14,331 nt of DNA from an uncultured Lachnospiraceae bacterium (GTDB lineage Bacteria; Bacillota; Clostridia; Lachnospirales; Lachnospiraceae). The DNA lies in contig CANQCX010000030.1 of assembly GCA_947591115.1 (NCBI GenBank), positions 1 through 14,331 of the forward strand, written 5' to 3'. Below are positions 1-6,505 of this stretch, piece by piece. Numbering within the stretch: position 1 is the stretch's first letter; each line of letters starts with the position of its first letter. The notes under the pieces were generated by a model, which had not been told where the DNA came from, did not search any database, and was given only the letters and a program-made list of their open reading frames with translations. The position numbers and the translations under genes were made by a program.

Positions 1-515
1 AGCGTTTTTTCTCCCATGCGCCCGACGGTTCCCCTCCAGCCGGAATGGCTGAGTCCGATCGCCCTGTGAACCGGATCCACAAAATACAGCGGAACGCAGT
101 CCGCATAAAACGTGGCAAGCACCACCTCCGGTTCATCGGTAATCAGTCCGTCCACATCATGATAACTCCGCTCCCTGCAGATTCCCATTCCGCACTCGCT
201 GCGTCCGACGCGCAGTACGTTGGTCGTATGCGTCTGGTCGGAGCATACCATGCATTCCGTTCGAGTTTGCAGCGCCGCTGCAAGCCTGCGGTAGTTCTCC
301 ATAACGGCGTCCGGATCGTCTCCCCGCGTAAAACTCAGATTCAGGCTTGAAAACATTCCTTTGCTGACGCCTCCCGCCCTTGTGGTAAACGCGTGGCCTA
401 CAATCCCCGTTTTCTCCAGAAGCGGAAACGTAAGAAGCGGCAGGTATGCTTCCCCTGAGATTGGAAAGTCTGCCAGCCGCATTCCTTCTTTTTGATCTTT
501 TCTTTTCCATTCCAT
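1..515 (-). CDS. pgeF: PgeF/YfiH-family protein (peptidoglycan editing factor, multicopper-oxidase-like fold), 3' end cut by window
   Basis: The minus-strand frame gives about 171 residues of a YfiH/PgeF (DUF152, formerly 'laccase domain') protein and leaves the window before its stop; the family is usually about 240-280 aa. I see HAFTTRAGGVS near the N-terminus, SDQTHTTNV, DGLITDEP, ATFYADCVPLYF and LSHSGWRGT. The His of QTH, the Cys of ADC and the His of HSGW are the family's metal-binding/catalytic triad. Members have been described as cytosolic purine nucleoside phosphorylase/adenosine deaminase-type enzymes, and E. coli PgeF corrects wrongly incorporated residues in peptidoglycan precursors. 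Which activity applies here cannot be told. The gene directly follows yraN. In-frame ATGs lie at 521 (immediately after the yraN TAG) and at 515. A GAGGGA at 530-525 spaces better to 515, so I chose that. The product call is firm; the exact start is less so. Confidence 0.9.
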   Translation of the reverse strand, partial: MEWKRKDQKEGMRLADFPISGEAYLPLLTFPLLEKTGIVGHAFTTRAGGVSKGMFSSLNLSFTRGDDPDAVMENYRRLAAALQTRTECMVCSDQTHTTNVLRVGRSECGMGICRERSYHDVDGLITDEPEVVLATFYADCVPLYFVDPVHRAIGLSHSGWRGTVGRMGEKT

Positions 516-521
516 ATCCAT

Positions 522-869
522 CTATCCCTCAAATGCATTCCGAACCAGCTCAAACTGATCCCCGTCGATCGCCACTACGTCAAACCGGCAGGGCGTTTGG
601 TCAGAATATCCATGCTGCTGCAGATAACGGCGCGCCGTCATGGCAATGGTATGCTGTTTCTGCAGGTTGACCGCTTCCAGCGCTGTTCCGAATTCTGCGC
701 TGAAACGATATTTTACCTCAATAAAACAAAGGCAGCCGTCCTCAAGGGCAATAATGTCAATTTCTCCCCGTCGGCACCGATAGCTGCGCTCTATGATCCG
801 ATAGCCGCGCTGCTCCAAAAAAGCGGCGGCTTTTTCCTCATACCGGCTTCCTACTTCTCGTTTATTCAT
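522..869 (-). CDS. yraN: YraN family protein (UPF0102), endonuclease-like
   Basis: This 115-aa protein is a full-length UPF0102/YraN member. The N-terminal stretch MNKREVGSRYEEKAAAFLE and the core GEIDIIALEDG...CFIEVKYR form a restriction-endonuclease-like PD-(D/E)xK arrangement, with Glu36, Asp38, Glu51 and Lys53 as the likely metal-binding and catalytic residues. YraN proteins are inferred to be Holliday-junction-resolvase-like nucleases, but their role is not settled. The ATG at 869 follows the TAG of the FlhB-like gene by nine bases, with GGAGGAG in that gap, so the genes are coupled; the stop abuts the pgeF start. Linkage of yraN with rnhB, a signal peptidase gene and rplS is known in other Gram-positive bacteria, including mycobacteria, which supports the call. 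Confidence 0.93.
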   Translation of the reverse strand: MNKREVGSRYEEKAAAFLEQRGYRIIERSYRCRRGEIDIIALEDGCLCFIEVKYRFSAEFGTALEAVNLQKQHTIAMTARRYLQQHGYSDQTPCRFDVVAIDGDQFELVRNAFEG

Positions 870-878
870 GCTCCTCCG

Positions 879-1208
879 CTATTTCATTCCCGACAGCTTC
901 GCCTTCATTCGATCCATATCATCCACAAAGACCAGAACCTCCGCTACGACCTCGTAAAGCTCCGGAGGGATCATATCTCCGATTTCCAGCTTGGAAAGGG
1001 TATCCGCCAGTTTATTGTCCTTATAAAGCGGCACGTTGCTTTCTTTTGCCTTCTCGATGATCTTATCCGCAACCGCGCCTTTTCCGGTCGCCAGAATTTT
1101 CGGCGCGGCGTCGCCCGGCTCGTAAGCAATGGCAACCGCCGTCCGGTCTTTGGCGTCTTTTGCATCTTTTCTGTTAAACAAAGGACGGAACTGTTTTTTT
1201 TCTTCCAT
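879..1208 (-). CDS. Stand-alone FlhB C-terminal-domain-like protein (YlqH-like, EscU/YscU/FlhB family)
   Basis: This 109-aa protein resembles only the part of FlhB that lies after its self-cleavage site. AVAIAYEPGDAAPKILATGKG (residues 24-44) matches the segment that follows NPTH in FlhB, and residues 56-97 (AKESNVPLYKDN, LEIGDMIPPELYEVVAEVLVFV) match the rest of the cytoplasmic domain. The four FlhB membrane helices and the NPTH motif are absent. The first 22 residues are basic and contain a short KDAKDAKD repeat. B. subtilis YlqH has the same form and sits beside the FliK-like YlqG in the rplS-rbgA-rnhB cluster; the arrangement here is the same, with the FliK-like stop four bases upstream and GAGGG as ribosome binding site. 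In flagella this domain switches export specificity by meeting FliK. What the orphan does is not known. The protein should be cytoplasmic, having no signal peptide or membrane segment. Confidence 0.85.
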   Translation of the reverse strand: MEEKKQFRPLFNRKDAKDAKDRTAVAIAYEPGDAAPKILATGKGAVADKIIEKAKESNVPLYKDNKLADTLSKLEIGDMIPPELYEVVAEVLVFVDDMDRMKAKLSGMK

Positions 1209-1212
1209 ACTG

Positions 1213-2997
1213 CTATGCCCTCATATCAAAGGAATACCGATGCAGCAGACCTGCCGACGGCTGATCCTTTTTCAGAAAATCCTCCACAAAATTGACCTGC
1301 TTTTCCTCGTTTACCACAGATAAGCTGCAGCGGTAGCCTTTTGCCGCCAGCCGCTGCTCCAGCTCCGGAAGATGCTGCTGCACCAGCGCAAACGATTCAT
1401 CGTTGTCAAAATAAAATTTTGTTGTGATATCCTTTCCCTTCAAACGGAGGGAAACATCCGTAGAACCCAGATTTTCCAGATCCAGATGCAGAAATGCCGT
1501 CAGCTCCTTACTGCCCTCTGCCAGATTTTTCTTATTGGTATACACATACAGCTCCCCGCTGGCGTTCTGTCCCGTCATTTTCAGCGGAATCTGCACATAC
1601 GTATACGTCTGGTTGATCTGGTTCATAAATTCAATATTGCTGTGGATGTCCGCCGCAAGCTGCGCCACATTCTGGGAATTCTGACCGGAAGCCTTGACCA
1701 CGTCTTCCATCCGGTTCAGTTGGTTTTCCAGATGTTCATACAGTTTGCGCACCTGATCTCCCTCGGACAGCTCCTCCGGCCGGATCATCCACTGCTGCTC
1801 CAGCGCATCTTTGACCAGCGCCTGAAATTCTTTTCCGGAAAACAGCTTTAACAGCGCGCCCTTGTTTGCCGCCAGTCCTTCCGTAAGCTGACGCTGCAGC
1901 TCGTTTAATACCGCCACCGCGCTCTGCTTCGGATCGAGCGTACGTCCGGCAAACCAGAGATTGCTTTCGATATCTTTCATAACCGACGACAGCTGTCTGG
2001 TCAGCTCCACAACCCCTTCTTTGCCCAATACGGCTTCCAGCGTGTGCGGCGCGGCTTTTGGCGCATCCGTTTTTGACGCATCCGCTTTTTGCGCTTCCGC
2101 TTCCTCCGGCGCGACTGTCTGCACGCCGCCTTTAACTCCGCCCTCTAACGGCTCGGCGGTCTGCCGCAGCAGCTCCGGCGTCTGCGTTTTACCGTCTTCG
2201 GATTCTTGTTTTCCAAGAACAGATGGAGTTTTTCCCAGTTCCGCCTCCTCCGGCGCAGCCTGATTTTCTGATGCTTCCGATGCTTTTGCCGTTTCCGCCG
2301 CCAAAACCTCCTCCGGCAGTCCTTCGGTCACAATGGAAAGAAGTTCCCCGCCCATGCGGCTCAAACCTCCCATCGGCAGCTCCTCATTGGCGAGCGCAGA
2401 CGGAAGCTGCTCCATAAAGTCTTCCAATGCCTTCCCGATCGCCTGTTTGTCATCCAGATAATTTTCAAACTGGGACGCGAACTCCGGCGTAACCGGCAGG
2501 TTTAACTTCTGGAGCTGCACCAGCGTGCGCACGTCGATTTCAGGATAATTCTGCACCAGACGGGACATCTGCATGAGGCTGTTCCGGTCGATCGGCATCT
2601 GCTCCTCCATCATGGAATTGACCATAGAAAGATTTTTGGCGTCCACCGGAAGGCTGGCCGCTTTCAGCGCGTCTAAAAGCGTAAGATTGACGCTGTTTCC
2701 CGCAACCGTAAACGGACGGATGGCAATCTGCGTGCCGTCGTTGGATTTTACCTGAAAAAACATCGACTGCCCGACGGAAATCTCCACTTTTCCTTCCATA
2801 CGCGCCGTCACTTCCTGTCCGTTGGAAAGTCCTAAAACCACCTGCCCGTTTTTGACGGAATTGACCGTTCCCTCGAAAATATTTCCGGCGCTCATCTCCC
2901 GAAGACCGGAAACCAGCCGTTCCACGCCTTTTGTTCCGGTCAGCTTCTCGCGTCCGGCTGTGTTTTGATACTGTCCCAATAAATCCGATATCTGCAT
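1213..2997 (-). CDS. FliK-like protein (YlqG-like; flagellar hook-length-control C-terminal domain)
   Basis: This 594-aa protein has three zones. Residues about 1-100 are beta-rich (FEGTVNSVKNGQVVLGLSNG). Residues about 232-320 are a low-complexity linker rich in Ala, Glu, Lys and Pro (for example QKADASKTDAPKAAPH). Residues about 474-594 resemble the FliK C-terminal (Flg_hook) domain, with LHLDLENLGSTDVSLRLKGK and LVQQHLPELEQRLAAKGY, and the tail ends in SFDMRA. FliK is an exported molecular ruler that binds the FlhB C-domain. This protein has no signal peptide or membrane segment, and its direct neighbour is an FlhB C-domain homologue, as in B. subtilis ylqG-ylqH. The ATG at 2997 has AGGAG five bases upstream and lies 26 bases after the rnhB stop. 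A true flagellar role is doubtful, because no other flagellar gene is visible here. The domain call is fairly secure; the function is unknown. Confidence 0.8.
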   Translation of the reverse strand: MQISDLLGQYQNTAGREKLTGTKGVERLVSGLREMSAGNIFEGTVNSVKNGQVVLGLSNGQEVTARMEGKVEISVGQSMFFQVKSNDGTQIAIRPFTVAGNSVNLTLLDALKAASLPVDAKNLSMVNSMMEEQMPIDRNSLMQMSRLVQNYPEIDVRTLVQLQKLNLPVTPEFASQFENYLDDKQAIGKALEDFMEQLPSALANEELPMGGLSRMGGELLSIVTEGLPEEVLAAETAKASEASENQAAPEEAELGKTPSVLGKQESEDGKTQTPELLRQTAEPLEGGVKGGVQTVAPEEAEAQKADASKTDAPKAAPHTLEAVLGKEGVVELTRQLSSVMKDIESNLWFAGRTLDPKQSAVAVLNELQRQLTEGLAANKGALLKLFSGKEFQALVKDALEQQWMIRPEELSEGDQVRKLYEHLENQLNRMEDVVKASGQNSQNVAQLAADIHSNIEFMNQINQTYTYVQIPLKMTGQNASGELYVYTNKKNLAEGSKELTAFLHLDLENLGSTDVSLRLKGKDITTKFYFDNDESFALVQQHLPELEQRLAAKGYRCSLSVVNEEKQVNFVEDFLKKDQPSAGLLHRYSFDMRA

Positions 2998-3023
2998 ATG
3001 ATCTCCTGATTTCTAAAAGCGTT

Positions 3024-3788
3024 TTATTTGCTGAAATTCCGGATAAAGGTTGCCCGATGAATGGGCGACGGGCCATATTTGCGCAATGCGGCGATATGTT
3101 CTGCGGAGCCGTACCCCTTATTGGAGGCGAAACCGTATTGCGGCCACACCGCGTCGTATTCTACCATCATACGATCTCTGGTTACCTTTGCAATGATGCT
3201 GGCTGCCCCGATGGAAATGCTCTTGGCGTCGCCTTTGATGATCGGCACCTGCTTTATGGCAACCTCCGGAATCGTTACCGCATCGTTCAGCAGAAGCTCC
3301 GGAACTACGGAAAGCTTCCGGATCGCCTCCCGCATTGCCTCATAGGTCGCCTGTAAAATATTGATCCGGTCGATCTGCTCGGGTCCGACCGTTCCGATTC
3401 CGACGGCAACCGCCTGTTCCATGATCTGATCATAGAGTTCCTCCCGCTTTGCGGCGGTCAGTTTTTTCGAATCGTTGATATAAAGGATCCGGCAGTCTTT
3501 CGGCAGGATGACCGCGCCCGCTACGACCGGCCCTGCCAGCGGCCCGCGTCCGACTTCGTCAATTCCGCAGATATACGTATACTGACGATATTCTTTTTCG
3601 TACTTTTTCAGCTTCTCGATGCGCGCCTTTTCTTCTTCGAGCTTTAATAAACGCTTCTCTGCCGACTCGATCAGCTTTTGTACGCCCTGTCTGTCGTCGT
3701 TTTCGTATCTTTGGATCCATTCCTTTAGGTCTTCTTCTTTTGTCTGATGAAATTCTGCGCGTATCTCACTTATTTTCTTTTGTTCCAT
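3024..3788 (-). CDS. rnhB: Ribonuclease HII
   Basis: This 254-aa enzyme cleaves the RNA strand of RNA/DNA hybrids and nicks DNA at single embedded ribonucleotides, starting ribonucleotide excision repair in the cytoplasm. The signature YICGIDEVGRGPLAGPVVAGA spans residues 72-92. By alignment with E. coli RNase HII (D16, E17, D108, D126) the acidic metal-binding set is complete: Asp77, Glu78, Asp169 (in LLLNDA, where the family usually has DG) and Asp187 (in KGDAKS). NDSKKLT and ASIIAKVTRDR are also present. Residues 1-70 form a charged, probably helical extension before the catalytic core; RNase HII of B. subtilis is of similar length, so this is normal for Firmicutes. The ATG lies six bases after the rbgA TAG, and an AGGAAG ribosome binding site overlaps that stop. 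This is one of the most secure calls in the window. Confidence 0.97.
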   Translation of the reverse strand: MEQKKISEIRAEFHQTKEEDLKEWIQRYENDDRQGVQKLIESAEKRLLKLEEEKARIEKLKKYEKEYRQYTYICGIDEVGRGPLAGPVVAGAVILPKDCRILYINDSKKLTAAKREELYDQIMEQAVAVGIGTVGPEQIDRINILQATYEAMREAIRKLSVVPELLLNDAVTIPEVAIKQVPIIKGDAKSISIGAASIIAKVTRDRMMVEYDAVWPQYGFASNKGYGSAEHIAALRKYGPSPIHRATFIRNFSK

Positions 3789-3794
3789 AGCTTC

Positions 3795-4628
3795 CTATTC
3801 CAGCGTGACTGCTCCGAGCTTTCCGCTTCGGAATTCATCGATGAGCAGCGCCGCCGCCTTGCTGTAATCATATTCTCCGCCTTTGGAAATGCATTTGCGG
3901 TTTTCTGCGATTCCGTTCAATATCTGCGCGGCGTCCTTTTCTTCTTCGACGCCGTATCGTTCTTTTAAAAGTCCCGCATAGTCCCTCTTTAAGATCGAAA
4001 TCAGCTCTACCGCCATTTCATCGAGGTTTAGGATTTCATCTTTTATGGAGCCGATCAGCGCAAGATTGCGCCCGACTGCCGGATCTTCGAATTTCGGCCA
4101 GAGAATCCCCGGCGTATCTAAAAGCTCAACGTTTTTATTGAGGCGGATCCACTGTTTTCCTTTGGTAACTCCCGGCTTATTTCCGGTCTTTGCACATGCT
4201 CTTCCCGCAAAGGAATTGATAAACGTGGACTTTCCTACATTGGGAATTCCCACTACCATTGCGCGCACCGGACGGTTTTTAATGCCGCGCCTTTGATCGC
4301 GCTCTATTTTTTCCCTGCACGCCTCAGAGATCACTTCCTGAACCTTTTTCATTCCGGAGCGGCTTCTTGCGTCAAGACAGACGACAAAATAGCCTTTGCT
4401 GCGGAAATAATTGCTCCATTGCTCCGTTTTCCGCTTATCCGCCAGATCGGCTTTGTTCATCAAAATGACGCGGAACTTATTTTTTCCCAGTTCATCTATG
4501 TCCGGATTCCGGCTGCTTTTGGGAACCCTTGCATCCACCAGCTCAATGACCAGATCGACCAGCCGGATGTCCTCCTGCATCTGCCGCTTTGCCTTTGTCA
4601 TATGACCGGGATACCACTGTATCTGCAT
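3795..4628 (-). CDS. rbgA: Ribosome biogenesis GTPase RbgA (YlqF)
   Basis: This 277-aa circularly permuted GTPase promotes late assembly of the 50S subunit (in B. subtilis, the step that brings in L16 and other late proteins). The G motifs occur in permuted order: NKAD (G4) at 58-61, DARS (G5) at 86-89, GIPNVGKS (G1) at 127-134, Thr155 in KPGVTKG (G2), then DTPG (G3) at 171-174. The N-terminal WYPGHMTKAKR keeps His9, reported as catalytic in B. subtilis RbgA. The C-terminal part from about residue 190 is the helical RNA-binding extension of this family. The ATG at 4628 has an AGAGAGG ribosome binding site seven bases upstream and lies 20 bases behind the signal peptidase-like gene. Clustering with rplS and rnhB matches the B. 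subtilis rplS-ylqF-rnhB order and ties ribosome assembly to L19 supply. Confidence 0.96.
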   Translation of the reverse strand: MQIQWYPGHMTKAKRQMQEDIRLVDLVIELVDARVPKSSRNPDIDELGKNKFRVILMNKADLADKRKTEQWSNYFRSKGYFVVCLDARSRSGMKKVQEVISEACREKIERDQRRGIKNRPVRAMVVGIPNVGKSTFINSFAGRACAKTGNKPGVTKGKQWIRLNKNVELLDTPGILWPKFEDPAVGRNLALIGSIKDEILNLDEMAVELISILKRDYAGLLKERYGVEEEKDAAQILNGIAENRKCISKGGEYDYSKAAALLIDEFRSGKLGAVTLE

Positions 4629-4648
4629 ATTGATACCTCTCTTTTATT

Positions 4649-5233
4649 TTATCGGACACTTCCCATATCGCCTAAAGAGGAAAAATAAAACCATGCTTTT
4701 CCAACGATATATTCTTTTTTTACATTGCCGATATTTGCCAGACGGCTGTCCTCGCTGTTGTTCCGGTTGTCGCCTAAAACAAAATATTCGTCGCTGCCCA
4801 GTTTCATCGGCTCCTCCGCCAGACCGGCGTCTTCTATGGAAGCAACCTGTGAAAATTCTTCAAACAGTTCTCCATTGACATAAACCGCTCCGTCCATGAT
4901 CTGAACCGTATCGCCCGGCGCTGCGATGACGCGCCGCACATAATAGTGAGACTTTTCGTTTCCGTTTGGGCGGAACACAATGACGTCGCCCGCCTTTGGC
5001 CGGAAAATCAGATATACAAACCGGTTGACCAATATCTGATCCCCGCTGGAAAGCGTTTCCTCCATCGCCTGCCCGACCACGCTGGTACGGAATCCAAAAA
5101 AGCTGACGCAGACGTATGCGATTCCGATTACGATCAGAATCTCCCCGATCCATGACAGCACCGCTTTAAACAGCGGCATATTAAACTTTTTCCTTCGTTT
5201 CCCAAAATTCAGTCCGTTATGTCTTCGTCTCAC
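4649..5233 (-). CDS. Signal peptidase I-like protein lacking both catalytic residues (putative pseudoprotease)
   Basis: This 194-aa protein has the layout of a Gram-positive type I signal peptidase: a basic N-terminus (residues 1-18), one membrane segment (about 26-47), then an extracytoplasmic S26 domain. Conserved pieces are VVGQAMEETLSSGDQILVNR (52-71), KAGDVIVFRPNG (80-91), YYVRRVIAAPGD (97-108) and the GDNRNNSEDSR box (154-164). The nucleophile position in the usual G-x-S-M-x-P-T-L motif is Ala56 (GCG, 5068-5066) and the Pro is Glu59. The general-base Lys of the usual Y-V-K-R-V is Arg100 (CGG, 4936-4934). Both changes are plain in the DNA, and the frame is intact. On family knowledge the protein should not cleave by the Ser-Lys mechanism; a structural or peptide-binding role is inference. 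The start is GTG, with AAGGAG seven bases upstream overlapping the TAA of the preceding gene. A later in-frame ATG (Met19) would remove the basic N-terminus and lacks that support. Confidence 0.88.
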   Translation of the reverse strand: MRRRHNGLNFGKRRKKFNMPLFKAVLSWIGEILIVIGIAYVCVSFFGFRTSVVGQAMEETLSSGDQILVNRFVYLIFRPKAGDVIVFRPNGNEKSHYYVRRVIAAPGDTVQIMDGAVYVNGELFEEFSQVASIEDAGLAEEPMKLGSDEYFVLGDNRNNSEDSRLANIGNVKKEYIVGKAWFYFSSLGDMGSVR

Positions 5234-5244
5234 GTAACTACTCC

Positions 5245-5955
5245 TTAGGCTCTGTTTTTCTTTTCACTGTACATTTCCTTCAAATGCTCCATCAGCGGTA
5301 CGTCCGAACGGAACGGATGGAAGAAATGATGCATGCCCCTGCGCTGTCTGCCGCGGATTTCCTCTTTGATATTTTCGTATTTTAATACGATATCGTTGTC
5401 CAGCGCAAACTTCCTCAGTCTGGTTACCAGTTGTGCGGAATGCGCGACATCGATTACAAATACGCCAAAGAAGAAGCCGATGATAAAAGAAAACGCCAGA
5501 TTCTGGGAAAGCCACTCTAACGCCCGTAAAATACGCGGATGGATCAGAAAATAATAAGCGGCGCACAAAACCGCCCACGCGAGGGAAAACGTCGGACAGA
5601 TGATTCCGTCAATATTGCCCCAGCGGTCGGAATAATCCCACAGGCGCACCTTCAAAAATTTCAGGCAGAATACGCCGGCAATATATTCAATGAGCGTCAT
5701 GCAAAGCGCCATAACCGCAAACAGCACCAGCTTATTCCAGAAAGGATTGGAAATGATCCGCGAGTCCTCTATCGACGTAATCAGATAGATAATGCACAGT
5801 CCAAAGCCGTAAAGCGGCACATACGGACCGGCGCAGAACCCCGGATTGATCCATTTTTTGGATTTACTGGTCAGATTCCGGTACAGCAGCTCCAAAATCC
5901 ATCCGCTGACAGATCCGATAAAAAATAAAAATGCCAAAATTAAAAAAATTCCCAT
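5245..5955 (-). CDS. Multi-pass membrane protein of the CmpB-like putative ABC-transporter family (PF06541 type)
   Basis: This 236-aa protein has about five membrane segments (roughly residues 2-22, 45-62, 76-98, 118-137 and 152-172) and a basic cytoplasmic tail of about 55 residues (GRQRRGMHHFF, YSEKKNRA). The pattern GSVSGWILELLYR near the N-terminus, INPGFCAGPYVPLYGFG, and LWDYSDRWGNIDGIICPTFSLAW is characteristic of the family annotated 'putative ABC transporter permease' (ABC_trans_CmpB). No ATP-binding partner is seen, and the transport assignment of the family is weak, so I would not name a substrate. GGAGG lies eight bases before the ATG. Its TAA is shared with the Shine-Dalgarno sequence of the signal peptidase-like gene, so the two membrane proteins are probably made together. 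The gene lies just behind the rplS terminator. Confidence 0.8.
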   Translation of the reverse strand: MGIFLILAFLFFIGSVSGWILELLYRNLTSKSKKWINPGFCAGPYVPLYGFGLCIIYLITSIEDSRIISNPFWNKLVLFAVMALCMTLIEYIAGVFCLKFLKVRLWDYSDRWGNIDGIICPTFSLAWAVLCAAYYFLIHPRILRALEWLSQNLAFSFIIGFFFGVFVIDVAHSAQLVTRLRKFALDNDIVLKYENIKEEIRGRQRRGMHHFFHPFRSDVPLMEHLKEMYSEKKNRA

Positions 5956-5988
5956 TTTATTCTCCTCCTTCGTCTGACTGAAATAGGT

Positions 5989-6023
5989 AAAAGAAACACC
6001 GGTACGTTTCCATACCGGCGTTT
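5989..6023 (-). terminator. Intrinsic terminator after rplS
   Basis: On the minus strand, AAACGCCGGTA and TACCGGTGTTT form a stem of up to 11 pairs (6023-6013 with 6004-5994) around an eight-base loop (TGGAAACG), followed by TTTCTTTT (5996-5989). One G-T wobble is in the stem. It starts 11 bases after the rplS TAA. No good promoter is visible between it and the next gene, so it probably attenuates rather than fully ends transcription. Confidence 0.85.
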
Positions 6024-6033
6024 ACGCTTTTCC

Positions 6034-6387
6034 TTATTTTACCAATTCTTTTACCTTTGCACGCTTGCCGACACGATCTCTTAAATAGAACAGCTTCGCA
6101 CGTCTTACTTTACCTCTGCGGACAACTTCTACCTTCTCCACATTCGGGGAATGCAGCGGCCATGTCTTCTCTACGCCTACACCGTTGGAAAGCTTCCTTA
6201 CGGTAAAGGTAGCGCGGTTGCTTCCGCCCTGCTTCTTGATTACAGTTCCTTCAAATACCTGAATTCTTTCACGATTTCCTTCTTTGATCTTACCGTATAC
6301 CTTGACGGTATCGCCTACGGAAAACTGCGGAACTTCCGCTTTTAACTGCTCTGCTTCGATGTTCTTGATGATTTCACTTGCGTTCAT
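6034..6387 (-). CDS. rplS: 50S ribosomal protein L19
   Basis: This 117-aa protein is full-length L19, which sits at the 30S-50S interface and contributes to an intersubunit bridge. Recognisable segments are FSVGDTVKVYGKIKEGNRERIQVFEGTV, the basic GGSNRATFTVRKLSNGVGVEKTWPLHSP and the C-terminal VRRGKVRRAKLFYLRDRVGKRAK. AGGAGGT lies just upstream of the ATG, a strong ribosome binding site as expected for a ribosomal protein. The gene has its own promoter and leader upstream and an intrinsic terminator downstream, so it can be expressed as a single-gene unit. Upstream lies a DUF2225 gene rather than the usual trmD/rimM/rpsP group. No unusual residues were noticed. Confidence 0.98.
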   Translation of the reverse strand: MNASEIIKNIEAEQLKAEVPQFSVGDTVKVYGKIKEGNRERIQVFEGTVIKKQGGSNRATFTVRKLSNGVGVEKTWPLHSPNVEKVEVVRRGKVRRAKLFYLRDRVGKRAKVKELVK

Positions 6388-6467
6388 TTTGTGACCTCCT
6401 GATTCTATTTGATGTTCTTAATGCTACTGCAGCTTCGCAACAGAGGACCATCGCCTTTTTTCACAAC
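6388..6467 (-). promoter_or_regulatory. 5' leader of rplS, candidate L19 autoregulatory leader
   Basis: About 80 bases of transcribed leader separate the predicted start point (near 6467) from the rplS ATG. It holds TGGTCCTC (6451-6444) and a short hairpin, TGTTGC-GAAGCT-GCAGTA (6442-6425), well before the AGGAGGT ribosome binding site. Firmicute rplS genes often carry an L19 leader RNA (Rfam L19_leader) in this place. I recognise the context but could not fit the full consensus by eye, so this is a candidate only. Confidence 0.4.
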
Positions 6468-6473
6468 ATTAAC

Positions 6474-6502
6474 AATCTACCATAAAACGTGCCGGATGGC
6501 AA
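6474..6502 (-). promoter_or_regulatory. Predicted sigma-A promoter of rplS with extended -10
   Basis: TTGCCA (-35, 6502-6497; 5 of 6 to consensus) and TAGATT (-10, 6479-6474; 4 of 6) are 17 bases apart, and TGG directly before the -10 gives an extended TGn element. The -35 starts four bases after the stop codon of the DUF2225 gene, so rplS can be transcribed separately from the glnS operon. Confidence 0.65.
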
Positions 6503-6505
6503 GAA

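Noticed and set aside
157..510. 117-codon minus-strand open frame
   Set aside because: It overlaps the pgeF frame on the same strand; the pgeF frame carries clear family motifs while this one is a basic, Arg-rich shadow.
492..1295. 267-codon open frame on the + strand
   Set aside because: It lies wholly antisense to yraN, the FlhB-like gene and the end of the FliK-like gene, has no recognisable motif, and its composition is that of a reverse-frame shadow.
3579..3788. About 70 extra residues before the RNase HII core, considered as an unusual fusion
   Set aside because: Firmicute RNase HII proteins such as that of B. subtilis have similar length and a comparable N-terminal extension.
6491..6500. 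GCCGGATGGC inverted repeat as terminator of the glnS/DUF2225 operon
   Set aside because: The stem is short and imperfect, has no T tract after it, and coincides with the rplS -35/spacer region.
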